From contig NZ_LMUR01000020.1 of the NCBI RefSeq assembly GCF_009765825.1, positions 64,994 through 128,993 on the forward strand: a stretch of DNA of 64,000 bases, given 5' to 3'. Position 1 is the first letter of the stretch; each line of letters starts with the position of its first letter. Origin of the DNA: Granulicella sp. L60 (GTDB taxonomy: Bacteria > Acidobacteriota > Terriglobia > Terriglobales > Acidobacteriaceae). The notes under the pieces were generated by a model that saw nothing but the letters and a program-made list of their open reading frames with translations, searched no databases and was not told where the DNA came from. Below, piece after piece: positions 9,799 through 17,727 of the stretch. Both the position numbers and the translations under genes were made by a program.

Positions 9799-10098
9799 AT
9801 GAAGAAGCTGCAATATCTGTTTATGTCGTTGGCCGCGCTGCTGCTTGCAACGCCGGCTTTTGCGCAGGGTGGCGAAGTTGCCAACCAGTGGGTTCCGCTT
9901 GCTGCCGGTCTGGGCATGGCGCTGGCTGCGGGTCTGTGCGGTCTGGGTCAGGGTAAGGCGACGGCTTCGGCGACCGAGGCTCTGGCGCGTAACCCGGGTG
10001 CTCGTCCTGGAATCTTTATCTTCCTGATTCTCGGTCTGGCGTTTATCGAGTCGCTTGCGCTGTTCACGTTCGTCATTATCTTCCTGAAGGTTAAGTAA
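9799..10098 (+). CDS. atpE: F0F1 ATP synthase subunit c, with N-terminal signal-like extension
   Basis: A 99-residue proteolipid, longer than the usual 70-90 because it begins with a cleavable-looking signal peptide (MKKLQYLFMSLAALLLATPAFAQ). Two membrane helices follow, joined by the polar loop LARNPGAR. The ion-carrying carboxylate is Glu84 in LAFIESLALF. Gln51 in GLGQGK sits exactly 33 residues before it and Ser85 directly after it, the spacing of the Na+ ligands Gln32/Glu65/Ser66 in Ilyobacter c-subunit. However, the Ilyobacter proline (Pro28) and Tyr70 are Cys and Phe here. GGAGGCAGGAG precedes the ATG. It is the last gene of this partial operon, followed by a terminator. Confidence 0.93.
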   Translation: MKKLQYLFMSLAALLLATPAFAQGGEVANQWVPLAAGLGMALAAGLCGLGQGKATASATEALARNPGARPGIFIFLILGLAFIESLALFTFVIIFLKVK

Positions 10099-10125
10099 GC
10101 TCAGGGAGTTTGGATTGAAGGGAAG

Positions 10126-10155
10126 GCCTCCGCTTTTGCGGGGGCTTTTTCTTTT
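10126..10155 (+). terminator. Rho-independent terminator after atpE
   Basis: GCCTCCGC and GCGGGGGC form an 8-bp stem with a TTTT loop, followed by TTTTTCTTTT. Confidence 0.85.
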
Positions 10156-10170
10156 GGGGAAAGATATGTT

Positions 10171-10356
10171 CTGCCGGACGGGCCCACTGCTCGTGGGGAG
10201 GTCACTTCGTGACTTGTATACGCCTTCGGGTGGGCCTCCCGTTGGTCGGCGCGATGATGATTCCGACCAACGGGAGGACTGATGTCGTCTGCGCGGGCGT
10301 GACAGGTATACACGTCACGATGTGACGTCCCGCTGAGTAAGCGGCCCGTCCGGCAG
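10171..10356. repeat. 186-nt imperfect hairpin from two inverted repeat units
   Basis: Copy B of the intergenic repeat (10169-10250) is followed, after a 13-nt gap, by a diverged inverted copy. Outer arms CTGCCGGACGGGCC (10171-10184) and GGCCCGTCCGGCAG (10343-10356) are perfect, as are inner arms CCTCCCGTTGGTCGG (10235-10249) and CCGACCAACGGGAGG (10263-10277). It lies between convergent atpE and nuoN and may also separate the two transcripts. Confidence 0.85.
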
Positions 10357-10366
10357 GACATCATCT

Positions 10367-11890
10367 TTATCTGTCGTCGAAGTTGAGCTGCAAATGGCAG
10401 TTGTCGGGGCTGGCAGCGCACTGCTGGCGGCCCTGCTCGATGAGCGTGGAGTGGCTGGCGAACTCGGCGAAGGAGACCGCTCCGTTGGGCAGGATGCCGA
10501 GTGCAAGCGTGGCCACTGCGGCCAAGGCCAGGCCTACTGCGGCGGAGACGCTGATGGGGCGAAGCTGGTTGAGACGGGCGGAGGCCTCGGTGCCGGGTTT
10601 GGTGTAGACGGCGGCGAGCAGGCGCAGGTAGTAGAAGCAGGCGATGCCGCTGTTGAGAAGGCCGATGACAGCGAGCCAGATGTTGCCTCCGTGGATGGCG
10701 GCGGTGAAGACGTAGAACTTGCCAAAGAAGCCGCCGGTGAAGGGGATGCCGATGAGCGAGAGCAGGAAGAAGCCGAGGAGCGCGGCGAGGAAGGGACGCT
10801 TCTGGCCGAGGCCGGTGTAGTCGTCGATGGTGCGGGCGCGCTCTTCGTAGCCGGAGATCTGGGTGATGACGGCGAAGGCGCCGACGTTCATGGCGGCGTA
10901 GGTGGCGGTGTAGAAGCAGGCGGCGGCGATGCCGTCGAAGGGGAAGGCCGTGAAGGCGACGAGCAGGTAGCCTGCGTGGGCGATGCTGGAGTAGGCGAGC
11001 ATGCGTTTGACATCGCGCTGCTGCAGGGCGCCGAGGTTGCCGATGGTCATCGAGAGGGCAGCGAGTACCCACATCAGGACAGACCAGCGATGCTGGTAGA
11101 TGGGGAAGCCGGTGAAGGTGATGCGAAGCAGGACGGCGAAGGCTGCGGCCTTGGGTGCGGTGGACATGAGGCCGACGACGGGAGCGGGTGCGCCCTGGTA
11201 GACGTCGGGCGTCCAGACGTGGAAGGGAGCGGCGGAGACCTTGAAGCCGAGGCCGATGAGGATGAGGGCCAGCGCGGTGAAGGCGAGGTAGGGTGTGGCG
11301 GTGGTTTGGAGGCCGTGGGCGATGGCGTAGATGTTGGTGGAGCCTGTGGCTCCGAAGGCGAGGGCGACGCCATAGAGGAAGAAGGCGGTGGCGAAGGAGC
11401 CGAGCAGGAAGTACTTGATGGAGGACTCGGAGCCGGTGGCCTGGCCCTTGCGGAAGCCGCACATGATGTAGGTGGAGATGGACGAGATCTCGAGGCCGAT
11501 GAAGACCATGAGGAGCTCGACGGAGCAGGTCATGAGCATCATGCCGACGGAGCCGAAGCAGAGGAGAGCGTAGTACTCGCCCGCGTGGGTGGCGTGGCCC
11601 TGGAAGTAGTCGAGCGAGCCGAGGAGGGTGACGAGGACGACGGCGCCGATGATGAAGTGAAAGAGGACCGAGAAGGCGTCGACCTGGATGGTGCCGGAGA
11701 AGGCGTGGATGGTGCCGAACTGGATCTGGTACCAGCTGGAGGCGAGGGCAGCGACGGTGCCGGCGATGGCGATCCAGCCGAGGGGCTTACGGCTGGTGGC
11801 GGGCGCGAGGCACGGTTCGGCCATCATGACGAGGATGCCGGTGAGGGTGAGGATGAGTTCGGGAAGGATGGCCAGGATATTGGGGGACAT
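10367..11890 (-). CDS. nuoN: NADH-quinone oxidoreductase subunit N
   Basis: A 507-residue antiporter-like proton-pumping subunit of complex I with about 14 membrane helices. Recognisable segments include the conserved lysine-bearing [18 protein letters not shown], the [20 protein letters not shown] helix shared by NuoL/M/N, and [12 protein letters not shown]. Its ATG overlaps the nuoM stop by one base (TAATG), so the two are translationally coupled. It is the final gene of the nuo block and ends 10 nt from the large hairpin. Confidence 0.95.
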   Translation of the reverse strand: MSPNILAILPELILTLTGILVMMAEPCLAPATSRKPLGWIAIAGTVAALASSWYQIQFGTIHAFSGTIQVDAFSVLFHFIIGAVVLVTLLGSLDYFQGHATHAGEYYALLCFGSVGMMLMTCSVELLMVFIGLEISSISTYIMCGFRKGQATGSESSIKYFLLGSFATAFFLYGVALAFGATGSTNIYAIAHGLQTTATPYLAFTALALILIGLGFKVSAAPFHVWTPDVYQGAPAPVVGLMSTAPKAAAFAVLLRITFTGFPIYQHRWSVLMWVLAALSMTIGNLGALQQRDVKRMLAYSSIAHAGYLLVAFTAFPFDGIAAACFYTATYAAMNVGAFAVITQISGYEERARTIDDYTGLGQKRPFLAALLGFFLLSLIGIPFTGGFFGKFYVFTAAIHGGNIWLAVIGLLNSGIACFYYLRLLAAVYTKPGTEASARLNQLRPISVSAAVGLALAAVATLALGILPNGAVSFAEFASHSTLIEQGRQQCAASPDNCHLQLNFDDR

Positions 11891-13485
11891 TACTTCGTGG
11901 CCTCCTGGGCGGCTGGAATGGGCAGATGCATGTCAGTGTTGGTCGAGAGGGCTGGCTGTTCGGTGGATTGAATCTGAGCCGGTTCCTGCGCGAGGTCGGA
12001 GCCGGCGGTGTCGATGGCGCGCATCCAGAGCGGAGAGGCTACGCCCATGGCGAGCATGACGGCGACCAGGGGCCAGAGGGCGATGTGTTCGCGGGCGTCG
12101 AGGTCGGACGCTGGGGTGTCGGCGGTGTTGAAGTTGAGGTCGCCGTAGAAGACGCGCTGGATCATCCAGAGCATGTAGGAGGCGGTGAGGATGACGCCGG
12201 TGGTGGCGAGGACGGTCCAGCCGGTGTGGTTGTGGACGGTGGACTGCATGGAGCCGGTGAGAACGAGGAACTCGCCGACGAAGCCGTTGAGCATGGGTAG
12301 GCCGACAACCGACAGGGTGGTGATGACGAAGAGGGTGACCATCCAGGGGAGCTTCGCGGCGAGGCCGCCGTAGTCGCGCATGTCGTAGGTGCCGTAGCGC
12401 TCGTAGAGGATGCCGAGGAGCATGAAGAGTGCGCCGCCGCCGATGCCTTCGTTGAGGGTGGCGTAGATGCCGCCGTCCATGCCGGCGATGGTGAAGGTGA
12501 AGATGCCGAGGACGACGACGCTGACGTGGCCGAGGGTTCCGTAAGCGGCTAGCTGCTTGAGGTCCTTCTGGACGAGAGCGATGAGCGCTCCGTAGACGAT
12601 GCCGATGGCTCCGAGGGCGATCATCAGAGGAGCGATGTGGCGGGACTGTTCGGGAAAGATGCTGAAGGAGAAGCGCAGGATGGAGTAGAGGCCGAGTTTT
12701 CCGGCGAGTACCATGACGGCTGCGGTGGGAGCTTCGGCGATGGCGTCGGAGAGCCAGCCGTGCAGAGGGAAGACGGGGACTTTGACGGCGAATGCGAAGA
12801 GGAAGGCGAGCGAGGCCAGCCAGAGGGCGGCGTTGTTGCCGGAGATGTTGTGCGCGGCGGCGAGCTGGGTGAGTTCAGGCAGCTGGAAGGTGCCGGTGCG
12901 GGAGTAGATCCAGAGCATGCCGACGAGCAGGATGGCCGAGGGGATGAAGGTGTAGAGGAAGTACTTGATGGCGGCGCGGCGGCGGTTGGCGGTGCGGCCG
13001 AAGGTGGCGATGAGCAGCGTCATCGGGACGAGGGAGAGCTCCCAGAAGGCGTAGTAGAGGAAGAGATCGAGCGAGACGAAGATGCCGAGCATCGCGACCT
13101 GCTGGAGCAGGAAGAGGATGTAGAAGAGTTTCTTGCGCTCGGAGATGGCGTTCCATGAGATGAGGACGCCGAGCGGTGCGAGGAAGCCGGTGAGCACGAC
13201 GAGCCACATGGAGAGGCCGTCGACGCCGAGGTGGAAGCGGATGGCGGGGGAGCTGATCCACTCGTGGTTCTGGACGAACTGGAAGCTGCCGGCGCCCTCG
13301 AGGTTTGCCGCGGCGCTGTAGTCGTAGTGCGAGGGGAGGTGCAGGGTTGCGACGAAGGTGAGGAGGGTGACGGCGAGTGCGCCCCACTGCATCATCTTGC
13401 CGCGGTCGGGCAGAAGGGCGAGCAGGACCGCTCCCGCGAGGGGGAGGAAGGTGATGATGGTCAGGATGTTGTGGTCTATGTTCAT
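11890..13485 (-). CDS. nuoM: NADH-quinone oxidoreductase subunit M
   Basis: A 531-residue antiporter-like membrane subunit of complex I. I take the start at 13485 ([16 protein letters not shown]). The frame remains open to 13560, but those extra codons translate a dispersed repeat (MSSRRDLLLYS), so they are not coding. Key segments are the glutamate-bearing [32 protein letters not shown] and [16 protein letters not shown]. It lies between nuoL and nuoN, with a 1-base overlap with nuoN. Confidence 0.95.
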   Translation of the reverse strand: MNIDHNILTIITFLPLAGAVLLALLPDRGKMMQWGALAVTLLTFVATLHLPSHYDYSAAANLEGAGSFQFVQNHEWISSPAIRFHLGVDGLSMWLVVLTGFLAPLGVLISWNAISERKKLFYILFLLQQVAMLGIFVSLDLFLYYAFWELSLVPMTLLIATFGRTANRRRAAIKYFLYTFIPSAILLVGMLWIYSRTGTFQLPELTQLAAAHNISGNNAALWLASLAFLFAFAVKVPVFPLHGWLSDAIAEAPTAAVMVLAGKLGLYSILRFSFSIFPEQSRHIAPLMIALGAIGIVYGALIALVQKDLKQLAAYGTLGHVSVVVLGIFTFTIAGMDGGIYATLNEGIGGGALFMLLGILYERYGTYDMRDYGGLAAKLPWMVTLFVITTLSVVGLPMLNGFVGEFLVLTGSMQSTVHNHTGWTVLATTGVILTASYMLWMIQRVFYGDLNFNTADTPASDLDAREHIALWPLVAVMLAMGVASPLWMRAIDTAGSDLAQEPAQIQSTEQPALSTNTDMHLPIPAAQEATK

Positions 13486-13530
13486 CGCGAGTTCATCGAT
13501 TCCTTTGGTGGTGCTGGTGCGGTGGTGCGA

Positions 13531-13566
13531 GTACAGAAGCAGATCCCTACGGGATGACAAATAAAA
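13531..13566. repeat. Dispersed repeat, GTCATCCC type, between nuoL and nuoM
   Basis: The minus strand reads TTTGTCATCCCGTAGGGATC and continues CTGCTTCTG, a 28-nt exact match to the copy at 52026-52053. A related TTGTCTGTTCT stretch precedes it in both places. It is an insertion inside the nuo operon. Confidence 0.8.
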
Positions 13567-13593
13567 GAACAGACAACGGTTAGAGCAAAAGCT

Positions 13594-15633
13594 TTAGTGC
13601 AGCCAGATGGAACGGCCGAAGATCATGACGAGCAGAACGGCGGCTGCTCCGAGGGCGAGCCAGCCGGCGTAGGAGCGAATGTTTCCGGACTGAACGCGGC
13701 GTACGAGTGAGCCGAGGCCGCGGGTGGTTGCGCCTGCGGCTGCGGCGGATCCGTTGACGAGACCGCCGTCGATGAGACCGCCGAGGAAGAGGCGGGAGAA
13801 CATGAGCAGAGGGCTGATGATGACCGCGCTGTAGACCTCGTCGATGTAGAACTTGTTCTGGACGAGGTTGTAGAGGGCGGGTGCGCGCCGGGCGAGGGCT
13901 GCGGCGGTGCCGGGCTTCTTGTAGTAGAAGACGAAGGCAAAGAGGAAGCCGATGGCTACGACGAGAACCGAGACGGTCGCAAGGCCGAGTTCGAGGCCAT
14001 GGCTGGCAGTGGTGGTTGCGGCTTCGACAGCGTTGGGGTTGGCGAAGACGGGTTCGAGGAAGTGCTCGATCTCGTTGTGGCCACCCATGCTTGCTGGGAC
14101 GCCGACCCAGCCGCCGACGACCGAGAGGATGGCGAGGATGACGAGGGGGAAGAGCATGATCCACGGGGATTCGTGGACGCCGTGGGTATGGGCAGCCTGG
14201 CCGGAGTCGTGCTCGGCCTCCATGACGGCGTGGGTGCCGGAGTGGGCGTGGACGGGGGCTCCGTGGGTCTCGATCGGGGCGTGCTCGTCGAAGTGCTCCG
14301 GGCCGAAGAAGGTCTTGAACCAGAGGCGGAACATGTAGAACGAGGTCATGCCGGCGGTGATGAGGCCGATGAGCCAGACGAGTTTGCCGAGGGGGTTGGG
14401 AGAGGCGAAGGCCTGGTAGAGGATCTCGTCCTTGGAGAAGAAGCCTGCGAAGGGAGGGATGCCAGCAATGGCGAAGACGCCCATCGTCATGGTCCAGAAG
14501 GTGACGGGGATGCGCTTGCGGAGGCCGCCCATCTTGCGCATGTCCTGCTCGCCGGAGAGCGCGTGAATGACGGAGCCGGCGGCGAGAAAGAGGAGCGCCT
14601 TGAAGAAGGCGTGAGTGAGGAGGTGGAAGATGCCGGCGGTGTAGGCTCCGACTCCGCAGGCGAGGAACATGTAACCGAGCTGCGACACCGTCGAATAAGC
14701 GAGGACGCGTTTGATGTCGTGTTGCACCATGCCGATGCAGGCGGCGAAGATGGCGGTGGCGGCTCCGATGGCGGCGATGACGGTGAGGGCGTAGGGGCTG
14801 CGGTCGAAGAGGACGTGGCAGCGGGCGACCATGTAGATACCGGCCGTTACCATGGTGGCCGCGTGGATGAGGGCGGAGACGGGGGTGGGGCCTTCCATGG
14901 CGTCGGGGAGCCAGACGTAGAGGGGGATCTGGGCAGACTTGCCGGTGGCTCCAAGGACGAGCAGGAGGGCGATGGCGGTGAGGACGCCGCCGTGCCACTC
15001 GGGATTGACGTTGATGGCGTTGAAGACGTGGCCGAATTCGAGCGAACCGAAGTGCTGGACGATGAGGAACATCGCGAGCAGGAAGCCGAAGTCGCCGATG
15101 CGGTTGACGATGAAGGCTTTTTTGCCGGCGTTGGCGGCGGAGTCCTTCTTGAAGTAGAAGCCCACGAGCAGGTAGGAGGCGAGACCGACACCCTCCCAGC
15201 CGACGAAGAGCAGAAGGAAGCTCGACGAGAGGACGAGGATGGACATGAAGAACATGAAGAGGTTGAGGTAGGCGAAGAAGCGCCAGTATCCCTCTTCGTG
15301 CGCCATGTAGCCGGCGGAGTAGAGGTGGATGAGGAAGCCTACGCCGGTGACGACGCCAAGCATGAGGAGGGTGAGGTGGTCGACGGTGAAGGCGAAGTCG
15401 ATCTGTAGGCCGGTGATGGCGATCCAGGGCTGGCTGACGAGTTCGATGGCGTCCGGCGCGCCTGCGGCCTTCATGGTGATCCAGAGCCAGGCGACGAGGA
15501 TGGCCGGGATCGCGGTGGCGATGAGGGCGATGGCGGTGACGAGGGTGCGGGGCAGCTTGCGGCCGACGGTTCCGTTGATGAGGAAGCCGGCGAAGGGAAG
15601 CAGCGGGATGAGCCAGAGATATTCGGAAGGCAT
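13594..15633 (-). CDS. nuoL: NADH-quinone oxidoreductase subunit L
   Basis: A 679-residue distal proton-pumping subunit of complex I. Start at 15633 (MPSEYLWLIPLLPFAGFLING); the upstream-open frame overlaps nuoK/nuoJ out of frame and is not coding. Visible signatures are the glutamate in LFVGWEGVGLASYLLVGFYF, the KSAQIPLYVWLPDAMEGPTP lysine helix and QHDIKRVLAYSTVSQLGYMF. A His-rich acidic loop (DEHAPIETHGAPVHAHSGTH) precedes the C-terminal helices, which include the long lateral helix region. It begins 5 nt after nuoK. Confidence 0.96.
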   Translation of the reverse strand: MPSEYLWLIPLLPFAGFLINGTVGRKLPRTLVTAIALIATAIPAILVAWLWITMKAAGAPDAIELVSQPWIAITGLQIDFAFTVDHLTLLMLGVVTGVGFLIHLYSAGYMAHEEGYWRFFAYLNLFMFFMSILVLSSSFLLLFVGWEGVGLASYLLVGFYFKKDSAANAGKKAFIVNRIGDFGFLLAMFLIVQHFGSLEFGHVFNAINVNPEWHGGVLTAIALLLVLGATGKSAQIPLYVWLPDAMEGPTPVSALIHAATMVTAGIYMVARCHVLFDRSPYALTVIAAIGAATAIFAACIGMVQHDIKRVLAYSTVSQLGYMFLACGVGAYTAGIFHLLTHAFFKALLFLAAGSVIHALSGEQDMRKMGGLRKRIPVTFWTMTMGVFAIAGIPPFAGFFSKDEILYQAFASPNPLGKLVWLIGLITAGMTSFYMFRLWFKTFFGPEHFDEHAPIETHGAPVHAHSGTHAVMEAEHDSGQAAHTHGVHESPWIMLFPLVILAILSVVGGWVGVPASMGGHNEIEHFLEPVFANPNAVEAATTTASHGLELGLATVSVLVVAIGFLFAFVFYYKKPGTAAALARRAPALYNLVQNKFYIDEVYSAVIISPLLMFSRLFLGGLIDGGLVNGSAAAAGATTRGLGSLVRRVQSGNIRSYAGWLALGAAAVLLVMIFGRSIWLH

Positions 15634-15638
15634 AGAGG

Positions 15639-15962
15639 TCACGATTTCATCAGGTCGATCTGATCGACGTTGAGGGTCTGGCGCGTGCGGAAGATGGCGA
15701 TGATGATGGCGAGGCCGACGGCGGCTTCCGCTGCGGCGACGACCATGACGAAGAAGACGAAGATCTGGCCGGAGACCTGGTGCCACATGTGGCTGAAGGC
15801 GACGAAGGTGAGGTTGACGGCGTTGAGCATCAGCTCGATCGACATGAAGACGGTGATGAGGTTGCGCTTGATGAGGAAGGCCGCGACGCCGATGGAGAAG
15901 AGGACGGCGGCGAGGATAAGGTAAGCGGCGATGGGGACCTGCGCGGCTGCGAATGAGTTCAT
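15639..15962 (-). CDS. nuoK: NADH-quinone oxidoreductase subunit K
   Basis: A 107-residue, three-helix proton-channel subunit of complex I (ND4L homologue). The conserved glutamates lie in [18 protein letters not shown] and in [19 protein letters not shown], matching the two buried Glu residues of the family. The length is standard plus a short C-terminal tail. It is tightly packed between nuoJ (5 nt) and nuoL (5 nt). Confidence 0.96.
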   Translation of the reverse strand: MNSFAAAQVPIAAYLILAAVLFSIGVAAFLIKRNLITVFMSIELMLNAVNLTFVAFSHMWHQVSGQIFVFFVMVVAAAEAAVGLAIIIAIFRTRQTLNVDQIDLMKS

Positions 15963-15967
15963 GGCGT

Positions 15968-16474
15968 CTACTGCTCCTTCCGGGCGAGCACGACGGCTCC
16001 GAGGATGGCGACCAGGATGAGGACGGAGGTGACTTCGAAGGGGAGCAGGAGCTTGGTGAAGAGGACGGTGCTGATCTCGGAGATGTTGCTTGTGAGGTGG
16101 TTGAGATAGCCGCCGATGTTGGTGGTGCCGAGGGCGCGGCGCTCGGACAGGAAGACGAAGCTGAGCAGGCAGAAGATGGCCGCAGCGCCGGGGAAGCCGA
16201 CGAGATAGGCTGCGCGGCTGCCGGTGGTGCGCTCCTCTTCGCCTGCGTTGAGCAGCATGATGACGAAGACGAAGAAGACCATGATGGCGCCGGAGTATAC
16301 GATGACCTGTGCGGCGGCGAGGAACTCTGCCCCAAGCGACCAGTAGAGGACGGCGAGCGACATCATGACGACGACCAGCGAGAGCGCGCTGTTGATAGGA
16401 TGGCGCTGCAGCAGGAGGTTGAGTGCACCTGCGACGGCCAGCACACCGAAGATGATAAAGAGTGCCAGTTGCAT
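15968..16474 (-). CDS. nuoJ: NADH-quinone oxidoreductase subunit J
   Basis: A 168-residue membrane subunit of complex I (ND6 homologue) with five helices. The signature [20 protein letters not shown], containing the pi-bulge helix of the family, is present, as is the C-terminal [20 protein letters not shown]. It is separated from nuoH by 115 nt. That gap is where nuoI stands in most bacteria, and it is far too short to hold it. Confidence 0.95.
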   Translation of the reverse strand: MQLALFIIFGVLAVAGALNLLLQRHPINSALSLVVVMMSLAVLYWSLGAEFLAAAQVIVYSGAIMVFFVFVIMLLNAGEEERTTGSRAAYLVGFPGAAAIFCLLSFVFLSERRALGTTNIGGYLNHLTSNISEISTVLFTKLLLPFEVTSVLILVAILGAVVLARKEQ

Positions 16475-16589
16475 GAGGTTCCGCGATTCCTTGTTTGAAG
16501 CTCTTGAATCGGTTACGACGCTTGAACGTGAGCAGAGGCTTCTAGGGCTTATCTGCTGATTGTAAAACAGCTTGCTGTCTTGAGCGGAG

Positions 16590-17651
16590 TTAGCCGCGCA
16601 GGGCGATGATAAGGCTGGTGACGATGATGTTGAGCATGGCGAGCGGCAGGAGGAACTTCCAGCCGAAGCTCATGAGTTGGTCGTAGCGGAAGCGGGGCAG
16701 CGTGCCGCGCACCCAGATGAAGAGCAGAAGGAAGCCGAGGACCTTGAGGACGAACCAGAGGATGGGGAAGATGGCGGTCAGGATCGGGCCGCCGAAGTCC
16801 GCTGGGAGGAGATGACCGAGGGGGCTGGAGGCGCCGCCGAAGAAGAGCAGGGAGGCGACGCAGCTGACGGTGATCATGTTGGCGTACTCGGCCATGAAGA
16901 ACATGGCGAACTTCATGGAGGAGTACTCGGTGTGGTAGCCGGCGACGAGCTCGGACTCGGCCTCGGGGAGGTCGAAGGGGGCGCGGTTGGTCTCGGCGTA
17001 GGCGGCCATGATGTAGATGAAGAAGCCGACGAACTGGAAGCCGCCGAAGAAGTTCCAGCTGAGCAGGCCGTGAGCGCCTTGGCTGTTGACGATGTCGCGC
17101 AGGCTGAGGGACTGGGCGCGGAGGACGACCCCGACCAGCGACAGGCCGAGAGCGAGTTCGTAGCTGATCATCTGCGAGGTGGCGCGAAGGCTGCCGAGCA
17201 GGGCGAACTTGTTGTTTGAAGCCCAGCCGGAGAGCGCGATGCCGTAGACGCCGATGGAGGTGATGCCGAGGATGACGAGAAGGCCGATGTTGAGGTCGGC
17301 GATGTTGAACATCTCGACGCCCTTGATGGTCTGCATGCCGCCGAAGGGAACGACCGCGATAGAGATAAGCGCGCAGGTGAGCGCGATGATGGGGGCGAGG
17401 AGAAAGAGTGGCCGTTCTGCGGCGATGGGCATGAGGTCTTCTTTGAGGAAGAGCTTGATGCCGTCGGCGAGCGGCTGCATCAGTCCGAAGGGGCCGGTGC
17501 GGGAGGGTCCCCAGCGGTTCTGGATGCGGCCCAGGACCTTGCGCTCGAGCAGCACCGTGTAGGCGACCGACGTCAGGGTGATGACGAGGACGACCACGAC
17601 CTTGAGGATGCTGAGCAGAAGGAACGTCTGAAACGGTGTGAGATGGATCAT
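16590..17651 (-). CDS. nuoH: NADH-quinone oxidoreductase subunit H
   Basis: A 353-residue membrane subunit (ND1 homologue) forming much of the quinone chamber of complex I. Hallmarks include LLERKVLGRIQNRWGPSRTG, LADGIKLFLKEDLMP, the acidic loop AYAETNRAPFDLPEAESELV and the RYDQLMSFGWKFLLPLA C-terminus. Length and topology (eight helices) are normal. It follows nuoG by 76 nt and precedes nuoJ with no nuoI between. Confidence 0.96.
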   Translation of the reverse strand: MIHLTPFQTFLLLSILKVVVVLVITLTSVAYTVLLERKVLGRIQNRWGPSRTGPFGLMQPLADGIKLFLKEDLMPIAAERPLFLLAPIIALTCALISIAVVPFGGMQTIKGVEMFNIADLNIGLLVILGITSIGVYGIALSGWASNNKFALLGSLRATSQMISYELALGLSLVGVVLRAQSLSLRDIVNSQGAHGLLSWNFFGGFQFVGFFIYIMAAYAETNRAPFDLPEAESELVAGYHTEYSSMKFAMFFMAEYANMITVSCVASLLFFGGASSPLGHLLPADFGGPILTAIFPILWFVLKVLGFLLLFIWVRGTLPRFRYDQLMSFGWKFLLPLAMLNIIVTSLIIALRG

Positions 17652-17727
17652 GATCGGCTTTCAGCCCTGAGGTTCGAGCTTTGAGATTTTCGGTTCACTG
17701 CGGACTCCGTGAAACTAAAGCTGAGAC

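Noticed and set aside
10394-11971. 525-codon plus-strand frame opposite nuoN
   Set aside because: Shadow of nuoN: Glu/Asp/Gly-rich translation typical of antisense of a hydrophobic G+C-rich gene, no ribosome-binding site, and clear NuoN homology on the other strand.
13999-15408. 469-codon plus-strand frame opposite nuoL
   Set aside because: Antisense shadow of nuoL with an extremely acidic, repetitive translation.
16475-16589. Hidden nuoI between nuoH and nuoJ
   Set aside because: Only 115 nt, and no CxxCxxCxxxCP ferredoxin motif in any frame.
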